Assembly (NCBI RefSeq): GCF_000494755.1 | Contig: NC_022657.1 | Coordinates: 7,532,001-7,596,000 of the forward strand | Length of the DNA: 64,000 nucleotides | DNA from: Amorphoplanes friuliensis DSM 7358 | GTDB lineage: Bacteria; Actinomycetota; Actinomycetes; Mycobacteriales; Micromonosporaceae | Reading direction: 5' to 3' | Shown: piece by piece, positions 51,724 through 60,028 of the stretch | Position numbering within the stretch: position 1 is the stretch's first letter | Layout: each line of letters begins with the position of its first letter | Position numbers and translations under genes: made by a program | The notes under the pieces: model-generated | What the model saw: only the letters and a program-made list of their open reading frames with translations | The model's database searches: none | What the model was told of the DNA's origin: nothing

Positions 51724-52473
51724 CTAAGCGGTACGCCGGATGCGCCCGGCGTACCGCGCTTCGATTTGTTTGTTGTGCTCCCGCCCGCCCGGCACGTTGT
51801 CCGACAGGTAGACCGGCGGGGTGACGCCGAGCGCCAGCAGCCGGGCCACCACTTCGGTGACCATCTGCTGGGCCAGCAGGGCGGCGGTGATCGAGGAGAC
51901 GGCCCCCACGGCGCCGGTGCCGTAATCGAGGGACGCGTCGCCGTAAGGTGCGCCGTTGTCGAGAACGACATCGGCAAGGTCGGACAGCTTGAGCCCGCTG
52001 TCGTGCCGCGGTTCGACCCGGGCCGAGTGCTCGAGCGACGTGATCGCGATCAGCGAATGCCCGCGCTGCTTGACGAGCTGCGCCATCTCCACCACAGCCC
52101 CGTTGACACCGGAGTTGGAGGCAATGATGAACGCGTCGTCGGGCTTGATCGGGGCGAGCTCGTAGAGCCGGTGCGCCACCCGCGGGGTGCGTTCCAGCTC
52201 CGGGTCGCTGAGCGCGCTCGCCGGCTCTCCGCCGTACAGGACGATGTCCCGCAGGGCGATCTTGTTGGTCGGCACCAGGCCGCCGGCCCGGCCGGCGATC
52301 TCCATGGCGAGGGCCTCGGAGTGCCCGCAGCCGAACGCCTGGATCACCCCGCCCGCCTGCAGCGTCGCGGTCAGCAGGTCCGCGGCCCGCGCCACCCCGT
52401 CGGCCTGGGTGGCGCCGATCCGGGCGATGGCCTTCTCGATGACCTCGACGTAGTCGGCGCTTCTGATGGTCAC
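51724..52473 (-). CDS. SIS-domain sugar-phosphate-binding protein
   Basis: 249 residues. One SIS domain: IQAFGCGHSEALAMEIAGRAGG, AFIIASNSGVNGAVVEMAQ and a C-terminal AALLAQQMVTEVVARLLALG. It is of the UPF0309 type that often replaces or accompanies MurQ or sugar isomerases in amino-sugar loci. It may act on GlcNAc-6-phosphate or a MurNAc derivative. Its ATG overlaps the regulator stop by 4 bp. Confidence 0.88.
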   Translation of the reverse strand: MTIRSADYVEVIEKAIARIGATQADGVARAADLLTATLQAGGVIQAFGCGHSEALAMEIAGRAGGLVPTNKIALRDIVLYGGEPASALSDPELERTPRVAHRLYELAPIKPDDAFIIASNSGVNGAVVEMAQLVKQRGHSLIAITSLEHSARVEPRHDSGLKLSDLADVVLDNGAPYGDASLDYGTGAVGAVSSITAALLAQQMVTEVVARLLALGVTPPVYLSDNVPGGREHNKQIEARYAGRIRRTA

Positions 52474-53387
52474 AGCGGCTTGTCCCTCCGTGCTCGCTTA
52501 CGGTTGGCGGTGTTCTCCGGCACGCGGTGCGCGTCGACGGCTCGCACGGTCAGCTCGAGCGCCTCGGCGGTCCGCTCGTAGGTGAGCTGCGCGACGGCGA
52601 CGTAGATCAGGTCGAGGATCAGCAGCTGCGAGTGCAGCGCCGAGAGGGCCGCGAGCCGGAACGTCGTCTCGTGCACCGCGGTGGTGAAAACGACGTCGGC
52701 AACCTCGGCCAGCGGCGACCGCGCGAAAGACGTGACGGCGACGGTCATCGCTCCGTGGTCGGCGGCCTCGGCCAGCATCTCGATCGCCTCGCGCGTCCGG
52801 CCGGAATGCGACAGGCTGATCGCCACATCACCCGGACCGAGCAGCGCGGCGTTGGTCAGGGCGGTGTGCGTGTCGGCGCGGTAGCGCACCGGGACCCGGA
52901 TCCGTTCGAGCCGGAACGCCATCTCACTGCCGGCCGTGCCGCTGCTGCCCAGACCGAAGATCTCCACCCGGCCGGCACCCGCGATCGCGGCGGCGACCCG
53001 CTCGACCGCCTCGGTGTCGAGTCCGCTGGCGGTGGCCTGGATGGCCCGGGTATCCGCCGCGGTGATGATGTCGAGAACCTTGTCGGTCTGATCGCCCGGA
53101 TTGATGTCACCACTGATGTCGGTCTCCCACCGCGCCTGCTCGGCCCGGCCGGTCTCGGTCGCGACGGCCACCCGCAGATTCGCGTACCCCTTGAACCCGA
53201 GCGCCCGGCTGAAACGCGTGACCGTCGCGGTCGACGTACCGGACCGCTCGGCGAGGTCGACGATGCTCGCGTGCGCGGCCGTCTCCGGATCCCCGAGAAT
53301 CGTCTCGGCGATCTTCGCCAGCGCCTCCGGCATGGTCGGTCCCTCGATGCGCAGCCGCACCAGCAGCCCGCCGCTCTCACCCGTCAC
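52470..53387 (-). CDS. MurR/RpiR family transcriptional regulator
   Basis: 305 residues from a GTG at 53387. N-terminal HTH_6 domain (EALAKIAETILGDPETAAHA, SIVDLAERSGTSTATVTRFS-RALGFKGY) and C-terminal SIS sensor (VEIFGLGSSGTAGSEMAF, DVAISLSHSGRTREAIEML). It probably senses GlcNAc-6-P or a related amino-sugar phosphate and controls its own operon and the divergent kinase. The AT-rich 96-bp divergent region holds inverted GATGAAAA boxes. Confidence 0.92.
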   Translation of the reverse strand: MTGESGGLLVRLRIEGPTMPEALAKIAETILGDPETAAHASIVDLAERSGTSTATVTRFSRALGFKGYANLRVAVATETGRAEQARWETDISGDINPGDQTDKVLDIITAADTRAIQATASGLDTEAVERVAAAIAGAGRVEIFGLGSSGTAGSEMAFRLERIRVPVRYRADTHTALTNAALLGPGDVAISLSHSGRTREAIEMLAEAADHGAMTVAVTSFARSPLAEVADVVFTTAVHETTFRLAALSALHSQLLILDLIYVAVAQLTYERTAEALELTVRAVDAHRVPENTANRKRARRDKPL

Positions 53388-53399
53388 GTGTGGTCGTCC

Positions 53400-53466
53400 T
53401 TTTCATCAGTTAGCTCTGGCGATGAAAATTACGACCGTTTGAACTCCTGGTCAATGAAAACTTTCT
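53400..53466. promoter_or_regulatory. Divergent promoter region with RpiR-type boxes
   Basis: TTTTCATC (53400-53407) and GATGAAAA (53421-53428) are perfect inverted 8-mers 13 nt apart; a third box AATGAAAACTTTC (53453-53465) follows. GAAA-containing dyads of this type are bound by MurR/RpiR regulators. The region is distinctly AT-richer than its surroundings and separates the regulator operon from the kinase. Confidence 0.6.
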
Positions 53467-53483
53467 ATGCTTCGATCGGCGTC

Positions 53484-54965
53484 ATGATGCTCGTACTGGG
53501 CGTGGACGCCGGCGGAACGGCATCTCGCGCCGTTTTGTCCACTTCGGACGGGACGGTGGTCGGCCGCGGCTCGGCCGGCCCGGGAAACCCGACGTCCGCG
53601 GGGCCCGAGGCCGTTAAAGCCATCGGTACGGCTGTGCGCGAGGCCCTCGGTGATCGTGACCCTGCGGCCGTCCGCTTCGGAGTTGTCGGTGTTGCCGGCG
53701 CGGGAATCCTGGCCGACTCCGCGATCGCGGCGGCGTTTGCGCGGGAGTGGGCGGATCAAGGGCTGACGTGCCCGGTCACCGTGGTCGGGGACGCCGTGAC
53801 CGCGTTCGCGGCGGGGACGTCCTCGCCGTCGGGGGCGGTGCTTATCGCGGGTACTGGTGCTGTTGCCGCTCGGATCGACAACTGGCAGATCGGGCGTACG
53901 GCTGACGGGCTCGGGTGGTTGCTGGGTGATGAGGGGTCGGGGGTCTGGCTCGGGTTGCAGGCGGTTCGTGCGGTTGTTCGCAGCTGGCCTGTAGTGCTTG
54001 ATCTCGCCGAGGTTGTCGGCCGGTCCGGGCGGGGGCTCGTGGCGGCCGGGCTGGGGGAAGGCCCGACTTCAATGAAGTTGGGGCTGCCGATGGCTGATGG
54101 AGGGGTGGCGGTGGGGACCGCGGCGCACGGGCCGGACCCAACTTCCTTGAAGTCGGGCCCACCGAATGCCGACCAAGAACTCGCATCGCGAGCCGCAGCG
54201 AACGGGCTGGGCCAAAGCCCAACTTCCTTGAAATCGGGCCCACCAAACCCCGACCAAGAACTAGCCGCGACGACCGCAGCGAACGGGCCGGGCCAAAGCC
54301 CAACTTCCTTGAAATCGGGCCCACCAAACCCCGACCAAGAACTAGCCGCGACGACCGCAGCGAACGGGCCGGGCCAAAGCCCAACTTCCTTGAAATCGGG
54401 CCCACCAAACCCCGATCAAGAACTCGCGGGGAAGATCGCGGCGCACGGGCTCGGCGGAGACCCGACTTCAAGGAAGTTGGGCCGGCCGGACGCCGATCAA
54501 GACCTGGCGGCGGCGCAGAGGCTGCACCAAGACCCAATTTCCTTGAAGTTGGGCCTGCACAACGCCGGTGAAAAGCTGGCAGCGAAGATCGCAGCACATG
54601 CCGGCATCGACTCCCGCGACGCACTCGTCCAATGGGCCGGCCGCCAGCAACCAAGCGCCTTCGCCGCCCTGGCGCCCCTGATCTGCGCGGCCGCCATCGC
54701 AGGCGACCCGCTCGCCACCAGATTGACGACCGAAGCCGCCGCCCGTCTGGTTGCCACCCTTGGTGACCTGGGTCCGCCGGACGGCCCGGTTGTTCTCGCC
54801 GGCAGCCTGCTCACCCGTGACACCCCGGTCCGCGCGGCGGTCCTCGCCGCCCTGCCCGCACCCGTGAGCACCTCCCACGATCCGGCGCTCGGGGCGGCCT
54901 GGCTGGCCTTGCGCCACGTCACATCTGCGGAGGAGGCGGACAACCTGCACAGGCGGATGCTTTAA
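53484..54965 (+). CDS. BadF/BadG-type N-acetylglucosamine kinase with repeat insertion
   Basis: 493 residues; family members are about 320. The N-terminal ASKHA half is normal: VLGVDAGGTASRAVL (phosphate-1), VGVAGAGI, VVGDAVTAFAAGT, VLIAGTGAVAA, GLGWLLGDEGSGVWLG. The C-terminal half resumes at about residue 370 (DSRDALVQWAGRQQP, FAALAPLICAAAIAGDPLA, VVLAGSLL). Between lie ~170 residues of tandem 27-residue units (PTSLKSGPPNPDQELA...), encoded by the palindromic repeats. The frame stays open throughout. The starts ATG 53484 and 53487 are adjacent. It is divergent from the RpiR-ngc operon, so GlcNAc is the likely substrate. Confidence 0.85.
   Translation: MMLVLGVDAGGTASRAVLSTSDGTVVGRGSAGPGNPTSAGPEAVKAIGTAVREALGDRDPAAVRFGVVGVAGAGILADSAIAAAFAREWADQGLTCPVTVVGDAVTAFAAGTSSPSGAVLIAGTGAVAARIDNWQIGRTADGLGWLLGDEGSGVWLGLQAVRAVVRSWPVVLDLAEVVGRSGRGLVAAGLGEGPTSMKLGLPMADGGVAVGTAAHGPDPTSLKSGPPNADQELASRAAANGLGQSPTSLKSGPPNPDQELAATTAANGPGQSPTSLKSGPPNPDQELAATTAANGPGQSPTSLKSGPPNPDQELAGKIAAHGLGGDPTSRKLGRPDADQDLAAAQRLHQDPISLKLGLHNAGEKLAAKIAAHAGIDSRDALVQWAGRQQPSAFAALAPLICAAAIAGDPLATRLTTEAAARLVATLGDLGPPDGPVVLAGSLLTRDTPVRAAVLAALPAPVSTSHDPALGAAWLALRHVTSAEEADNLHRRML
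54062..54553 (+). repeat. Seven palindromes in a tandem array inside the kinase gene
   Basis: Copies CCCRAYTTC-N3-GAARTYGGG start at 54062, 54137, 54218, 54299, 54380, 54461 and 54533. Spacings are 75, 81, 81, 81, 81 and 72 bp, all multiples of three. The units starting at 54218 and 54299 are identical or nearly so over 81 bp. Each palindrome encodes PTSLKSG, PTSMKLG, PTSRKLG or PISLKLG. Outer copies diverge, so the array probably grew by recent duplication of central units. The same palindrome occurs outside genes at 10646, 10736 and, as a variant, 40855. Confidence 0.95.
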
Positions 54966-55002
54966 CCTCGGTCCGGCGACACGGATCGAGGGGGAACGAT
55001 TC

Positions 55003-55935
55003 ATGAGGAAGCTCGCGGCCGCTCCGGTGCTGGCCCTGCTGATGCTGGGCGCCTGCAGTGACCCACCGAAGACGACGCTGCCGGAGGTCACCACACCGGT
55101 TGTCGCCGCGCCCGATCTGCCGTCGGGGTTGTACGCCCGCAAGGACGACCAGCTTCGGATCTACGACGCCACCAGCGGGAAGCTGACCCGCACAGTCACC
55201 GTGCCCGGCGGCCCCGGGATGCGGTTCAGTGCGGACTGGGCCTATGCCGCCGAGGTCGAGAACGGCACCGGGCGGGTGGTCCTCTACGGACTGCAGAACG
55301 ACAAGTACGTCGACGTGGGTGGGTGGAGCGAAATCACGCTGGGCACACCGGCGACCAATGTCGGTTTTGTCGCGCGTACGGGTCTGCTGGCGGTTGAGCT
55401 GAACGGCGGTGACGGCGGCGCCCAGAAGACCGTCTCCGTCGATCCGCGGCGGCCCGCCGAGGCCCCGAAGGACCTCACCGTCACGTTCGTCTGGGGCTGG
55501 GACTCGTACGGTGAAGGCGCCTCGGTGGAGAACGTCCTCCTCAGCGACCCGCCCGGCCGTGTCAACCTGCACCGCACCAGCCGTGAGTTGCTCGACGCCA
55601 CGATCATCGACCAGGACGTCGATCAGGACGGGGCGAGCGAACTTCTCTACCAGTGTGCCGGTCCGGAGGTCGCCGAGTTCACGGTGCTCTGCCACGGTGA
55701 GGGCACAGGCGTCGTGGCCGCCCTGACCGCGGGTCCCGCGGACTCCACCGCCGCCCTGCGGCGCATCGCCAACCTGAAGGGCCGGGAGATCGACGCGGTC
55801 TTCCGCAGCCCCGACAGCAAGAGCGTGCTCGCCCAGACCGAAACCGGTTTCTACACCACCTCGGTGCAGGGCGGAAAACTCAAACGCGCCTTCGGCCCCC
55901 TCCCCGGCAAACCCGAGATCCTCAGCTGGAGCTGA
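55003..55935 (+). CDS. Secreted lipoprotein, possible beta-propeller
   Basis: 310 residues. Lipoprotein signal MRKLAAAPVLALLMLGAC, lipobox LGAC. The mature part is strand-rich with repeated short blocks (LYARKDDQLRIYDATSGKL, WAYAAEVENGTGRVVLYGL, SKSVLAQTETGFYTTSV), suggesting a propeller-like or WD40-like fold, and a DVDQDG acidic loop that may bind calcium. The function is unknown. It starts 37 bp after the kinase stop and may be co-transcribed with it. The last 14 bp overlap the convergent ligase gene. Confidence 0.75.
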   Translation: MRKLAAAPVLALLMLGACSDPPKTTLPEVTTPVVAAPDLPSGLYARKDDQLRIYDATSGKLTRTVTVPGGPGMRFSADWAYAAEVENGTGRVVLYGLQNDKYVDVGGWSEITLGTPATNVGFVARTGLLAVELNGGDGGAQKTVSVDPRRPAEAPKDLTVTFVWGWDSYGEGASVENVLLSDPPGRVNLHRTSRELLDATIIDQDVDQDGASELLYQCAGPEVAEFTVLCHGEGTGVVAALTAGPADSTAALRRIANLKGREIDAVFRSPDSKSVLAQTETGFYTTSVQGGKLKRAFGPLPGKPEILSWS

Positions 55936-57514
55936 GCAGGTCGGTGGCTTGTTCGCGCATTTCTACCTTGCGGACCTTGCCCGTCACGGTCATCGGGAAG
56001 CTGTCGACGAGGTGGACGTAGCGCGGGATCTTGAAGTGGGAGAGCTTGCCCGTGCAGAAGGTGCGGATGTCGGCTGCCGTCAGGGGTGAGGCGTCCGGGC
56101 GGAGGATGATCCAGGCCATCAGTTCTTCGCCGTATTTCTGGTCGGGGACGCCGATGACCTGGACGTCGGCGATGTCCGGGTGGGTGTAGAGGAACTCTTC
56201 GACCTCGCGGGGGTAGACGTTCTCGCCGCCGCGGATGACCAGGTCCTTGATGCGGCCGACGATGTTGACGTAGCCGTCCGCGTCCATCGTGGCCAGGTCG
56301 CCCGTGTGCATCCAGCGGGCCTGGTCGATCGCCTCGGCGGTGGCGTCGGGCTGGTCCCAGTAGCCGAGCATGACCGAGTAGCCGCGGGTGCACAGTTCGC
56401 CGGCCTCGCCGCGGGGCAGAGGCAGGCCCGTTGCCGGGTCGACGACTTTCGACTCCAGGTGGGGCATGACACGGCCGACGGTTGCGGTGCGCCGGTCCAG
56501 GCCGTCGTCGCGGCGGGTCATCGTGGAGACCGGGGAGGTTTCCGTCATGCCGTAACAGATGGCGACCTCGGTCATGTTCATCTCGGCGACGACCCGTTTC
56601 ATCACCTCGACCGGGCACGGTGAGCCCGCCATGATTCCCGTACGCAGGGAGGACAGGTCGTGGTCCGCGAAGTCCGGCAGACCCAGCTCGGCAATGAACA
56701 TGGTCGGTACGCCGTACAGGGAAGTGCAGCTCTCCAGGGCGACTGCCCGCAGGGAGGCCACGGCGTCGAAACCCTGGGCCGGCAGGACCATGCACGCGCC
56801 GTGCGAGGTCGCGGCCAGGTTGCCCATGACCATCCCGAAGCAGTGGTAGAGCGGGACGGGGATGCAGATGCGGTCGGCCTCGGTGTATCCGACCAGCTCG
56901 CCGACGAAGAACCCGTTGTTGAGGATGTTGTGGTGCGAGAGTGTCGCGCCCTTCGGGAAACCGGTCGTCCCGGACGTGTACTGGATGTTGATCGGGTCGT
57001 CGAACGTCAGCGTCGCGGCCCGCTCGTCGAGGGAGAGCCCGTGGCCCGCCGCGGTCAGTGCGTCCCAGCCGGGCGTACCGATGAAGATCGTGTCGCTGAA
57101 GCCGATCTCGGCGATCATGCCGCGGTAGTCGCTGGTCTTGAACGCGACCGCGCTGATGAGCAGGCTCAGGCCCGCCTGCTCGACGACGTAGGCCAGCTCG
57201 TGGGTGCGGTAGGCCGGGTTGATGTTGACCAGGATCGCGCCGATCTTGGCCGTCGCATACTGCGTGATGACCCATTCCGCGCAGTTCGGCGCCCAGATGC
57301 CGACCCGGTCGCCCTTGGCGATTCCCCGGGCCAGGAGACCGCGGGCGGCGTCGTTCACCGCGGCGTCGAACTCCGTGTACGTCCACCGGCGGCCGGACGG
57401 CACGTCGACGAGCGCCTCGCGGTCGCCGTGGGCTGCGACGGTGCGTTCGAGGTTCGCGCCGATCGTCTCGCCGAGCAGCGGCACGTCGGAGATCCCGGAG
57501 GCGTAGGACAGCAT
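55922..57514 (-). CDS. Acyl-CoA synthetase, AMP-binding (FadD-like)
   Basis: 530 residues from the ATG at 57514 (MLSYASGISDVPLLGETIG). Complete adenylate-forming motifs: IQYTSGTTGFPKGATLSH, CYGMTETSPVS, WMHTGDLATMDADGYVNIVGR, KDLVIRGGENVYPREVEEF and the catalytic Lys in VTGKVRKVEMRE. It resembles fatty-acyl/AMP-binding ligases of the propionate- or long-chain group. It activates fatty acids with ATP and CoA. It stands alone between unrelated neighbours. Confidence 0.92.
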   Translation of the reverse strand: MLSYASGISDVPLLGETIGANLERTVAAHGDREALVDVPSGRRWTYTEFDAAVNDAARGLLARGIAKGDRVGIWAPNCAEWVITQYATAKIGAILVNINPAYRTHELAYVVEQAGLSLLISAVAFKTSDYRGMIAEIGFSDTIFIGTPGWDALTAAGHGLSLDERAATLTFDDPINIQYTSGTTGFPKGATLSHHNILNNGFFVGELVGYTEADRICIPVPLYHCFGMVMGNLAATSHGACMVLPAQGFDAVASLRAVALESCTSLYGVPTMFIAELGLPDFADHDLSSLRTGIMAGSPCPVEVMKRVVAEMNMTEVAICYGMTETSPVSTMTRRDDGLDRRTATVGRVMPHLESKVVDPATGLPLPRGEAGELCTRGYSVMLGYWDQPDATAEAIDQARWMHTGDLATMDADGYVNIVGRIKDLVIRGGENVYPREVEEFLYTHPDIADVQVIGVPDQKYGEELMAWIILRPDASPLTAADIRTFCTGKLSHFKIPRYVHLVDSFPMTVTGKVRKVEMREQATDLLSSS

Positions 57515-57572
57515 TCCTGCAGCATGGGCCGGGTCGGCGCGACGCACAAGCCGGTCACCGCCGCGGTGCCGG

Positions 57573-57665
57573 GTGGCCGTGGGAGCGGTCCGCCGGCTCG
57601 GCCTGCTCCCGGAGACGGTGAAGAGCTACCTGCGTAACACGATGCGCAAGCTGGACACCCCCTAA
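57573..57665 (+). pseudogene. Relic of a LuxR-type DNA-binding domain
   Basis: In frame with the stop at 57663-57665, the DNA reads AVRRLGLLPETVKSYLRNTM-RKLDTP, the second half of a LuxR HTH (recognition helix region). No start, receiver or first helix is present upstream, where the acyl-CoA ligase promoter lies. It is the truncated end of a former response regulator gene, just before the LacI gene. Confidence 0.5.
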
Positions 57666-57675
57666 GGTCAGGCGG

Positions 57676-58701
57676 GTGAAGAGACCGACGATCGCCGATA
57701 TCGCCCGGGAGGCGGGTGTGTCGAAGGGTGCCGTGTCGTACGCGCTCAACGACCGGCCCGGCGTCTCCGAGTCGACGCGCGCACGGATCCTCGCCATCGC
57801 CGACAACCTGGGCTTCCGGGCCAATGCGGCGGCCCGCGCGCTGGCGGGTGCACCGGCGAAGGTGGTCGGCCTGGCCCTGCAGCGGCCCGCGAGCACGCTC
57901 GGGGTCGAGCCGTTTTTCATGGAGCTGATCAGCGGGCTCGAGGCCGAGCTCTCCACGCGCTCCTACGCGTTGCTGCTGCAGATGGTGCCGGACGACAACA
58001 CCGCGGCGGAGATCGACGTCTACCGGCAGTGGTGGACCGAGGGCCGCGTCGACGGGGTGCTGCTCTGCGACGTGCGCGCCGACGATCCGCGGGTGCCGGC
58101 GGTCGAGGAGATCGGTCTGCCGGCGGTGATCGTCGGGCCGCCGGTGGCCGGTGGCGGGACCGCCAGCCTGTGGTCGGACGACGCCGTGTCGGTCACCGAG
58201 GCGGTCGAGCACCTGGCCGGGCTGGGTCATCGGCGGATCGCCCGGGTCGCCGGTCTCGCCGGCCTGGCGCACACCGCCGCGCGGACCCAGGCGTTCGCCG
58301 AGGCGTGCGAGCGGCTGGGCGTCACCTCGTTCACCACGTCGTGGACGGACTACACCGGGGAGGCCGGCGCGCGGGCCACCCGTGACCTGCTGCGCAGCAG
58401 CCCGCGGCCCACGGCGATCGTCTACGACAACGACATCATGGCCATCGCCGCGCTGGCCGTGGCCCAGGAGGCGGGCTTCGCCGTGCCGGCCGAGCTGTCC
58501 ATCGTCGCCTGGGACGACTCGCCGGTCTGCGGGCTCGTCCACCCGCCGCTGACGGCCCTGACCCGGGACATCGTCGCGTACGGGTCACACGCCGCCCGTC
58601 TGCTGCTCGCGGTCATCGGCGGTGAGCAGGTCGGCAGCCGCCTGGACGAGCCGGCCCACCTCGTCGTCCGCGGCAGCACCGCGCCGCCACCCCTATCCTG
58701 A
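57676..58701 (+). CDS. LacI family transcriptional regulator
   Basis: 341 residues from a GTG at 57676. LacI HTH and hinge (TIADIAREAGVSKGAVSYALNDRPGVSESTRARI, ANAAARALA) precede a periplasmic-binding-like effector domain (VVGLALQRPASTLGV, GVLLCDVRADDPRV, HRRIARVAGL, PTAIVYDNDIMAIAAL). It probably represses a sugar-use gene and is released by a sugar ligand. It is closely related to the LacI gene at 58983-59993 on the other strand. Confidence 0.92.
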   Translation: MKRPTIADIAREAGVSKGAVSYALNDRPGVSESTRARILAIADNLGFRANAAARALAGAPAKVVGLALQRPASTLGVEPFFMELISGLEAELSTRSYALLLQMVPDDNTAAEIDVYRQWWTEGRVDGVLLCDVRADDPRVPAVEEIGLPAVIVGPPVAGGGTASLWSDDAVSVTEAVEHLAGLGHRRIARVAGLAGLAHTAARTQAFAEACERLGVTSFTTSWTDYTGEAGARATRDLLRSSPRPTAIVYDNDIMAIAALAVAQEAGFAVPAELSIVAWDDSPVCGLVHPPLTALTRDIVAYGSHAARLLLAVIGGEQVGSRLDEPAHLVVRGSTAPPPLS

Positions 58702-58705
58702 TCCG

Positions 58706-58993
58706 ATGGACCTGGAGTTCAGCGGCGAGGTGTGGTTCTGGAAAGGGCCCGCGCCGTGGCATTTCATCACCGTGCCCGACGAGCAGTGCGGGCAGCTGGA
58801 GGCGGCCTCCGCGGTGGTCAGTTACGGCTGGGGCATGATCCCGGTCGCCGCCCGGATCGGTGACACCGAGTGGACGACGTCGCTGTGGCCCAAGGACGGC
58901 CGCTACATCGTGCCGGTGAAGGCCTGGGTGCGGAAGGCCGAGGAGGTCGACGTCGGCGACACCGTCACGGTCCGGCTCGGCGTCAACGCCTGA
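58706..58993 (+). CDS. DUF1905 domain protein
   Basis: 95 residues from the ATG at 58706, 4 bp after the LacI stop. Single DUF1905 domain: MDLEFSGEVWFWKGPAPWHF, GWGMIPVAARIGDTEWTTSLWPKDGRYIVPVK, VDVGDTVTVRL. The function is unknown. The last 11 bp overlap the convergent LacI gene. It is related to the N-terminal domain of the protein at 1757-2206. Confidence 0.88.
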   Translation: MDLEFSGEVWFWKGPAPWHFITVPDEQCGQLEAASAVVSYGWGMIPVAARIGDTEWTTSLWPKDGRYIVPVKAWVRKAEEVDVGDTVTVRLGVNA

Positions 58994-59993
58994 CCGGGCC
59001 GGTGCTGCGCCGGATCTCAAGACGTCCGCTCTCGGCCTGCACGGGTGGCGGCCGCTCCCCCTCGATCGCGGCGAAGAGCTGCGCGGTCGCCAGGCTGCCG
59101 TAACCCGCGATGTCCCGCCGGATCGCCGTCAGGGGCGGCCCCACCACCTGGCACAGCGGCGAGTCCTCACAAGCCACGACCGACAACTCCCCGGGTACGG
59201 CCAGACCGAGCTCACCCGCAACACCGAGCCCGGCGATCGCCATCACGTCGTTGTCGTAGACGATGGCCGTCGGCCGGGCGTCCCTCCCGAGCAGCTCACG
59301 GGTGAGTGTCGCGCCGACAGCACCGGTGTAGTCGCCGCGGACGAGGGTGAGGTCCAGGCCGTGCTTGGCGCAGGCCGCCTGCATCGCGCCGTCTCGGATC
59401 GTCGTGTGCACCATCCCGGCCGGTCCGCTCACCCGGGCGATCCGGCGGTGACCGAGCCCGGCCAGATGCTCGACCAGGTCGCGGGTCCAGCCGGTGTCGT
59501 CGACCCAGGCGCCGGGCATGCCGTCGGCGGGCGTACCCCCGGCCAGCGCGGCGGGCAGACCCAGCCGGCGCACGACGGCTATCCGCGGGTCGTCGATCAG
59601 CGGGTCGCAGATCAGCACACCGTCGACACGCCGCTCGGCACTCCAGCGCCGGTAGACCTGCGCCTCCTCGTCCAGGCCGGTGACGAACTGCAGGGCCAGG
59701 CCGAAACCGCGGACGGCCAGCTCGGCCTGGATGCCGGCGATCAGCTGCCGCCGGAACACCTCGACCGTGAGGGCGGCCGACGAGCGCATCAGCACCAGCC
59801 CGACAGCGCGGGCGGCGGCACCGTGCAGGGCCAGTGCCGGGCCGTTCGCGCGGTACCCGACCTCGCGGGCGATGCCGAGGATCCGGCGGCGCAGGTCGGC
59901 CGAGACACCCGGGCGGCCGTTCAGGGCATAGGACACCGCGATGCGGGACACACCCGCGCGCCGGGCGATGTCGGCCATCGTCGCTGCACGCAC
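58983..59993 (-). CDS. LacI family transcriptional regulator
   Basis: 336 residues from a GTG at 59993 (VRAATMADIARRAGVSR); the ATG at 59978 is an alternative start. HTH MADIARRAGVSRIAVSYALNGRPGVS and effector domain (AVGLVLMRSSAALTVEVF, VDGVLICDPLIDDPRI, HRRIARVSGPAGM, PTAIVYDNDVMAIAGL). Shared blocks show it is a paralogue of the LacI at 57676. It is divergent from the zinc dehydrogenase at 60029, 35 bp away, its likely target. Confidence 0.92.
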   Translation of the reverse strand: MRAATMADIARRAGVSRIAVSYALNGRPGVSADLRRRILGIAREVGYRANGPALALHGAAARAVGLVLMRSSAALTVEVFRRQLIAGIQAELAVRGFGLALQFVTGLDEEAQVYRRWSAERRVDGVLICDPLIDDPRIAVVRRLGLPAALAGGTPADGMPGAWVDDTGWTRDLVEHLAGLGHRRIARVSGPAGMVHTTIRDGAMQAACAKHGLDLTLVRGDYTGAVGATLTRELLGRDARPTAIVYDNDVMAIAGLGVAGELGLAVPGELSVVACEDSPLCQVVGPPLTAIRRDIAGYGSLATAQLFAAIEGERPPPVQAESGRLEIRRSTGPVRR

Positions 59994-60028
59994 CCGCTCA
60001 CCGTAGTACCCGGGGTTATCCTCCAGCC

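Noticed and set aside
52527..53483. N-terminal extension of the kinase frame by 319 codons
   Set aside because: It is antisense to the RpiR regulator, with shadow composition. The kinase starts at the phosphate-binding MLVLGVDAGGT.
54062..54553. CRISPR array
   Set aside because: The units are 81-bp coding repeats that are themselves near-identical over the whole length, not short repeats with unique spacers, and no cas genes are present.
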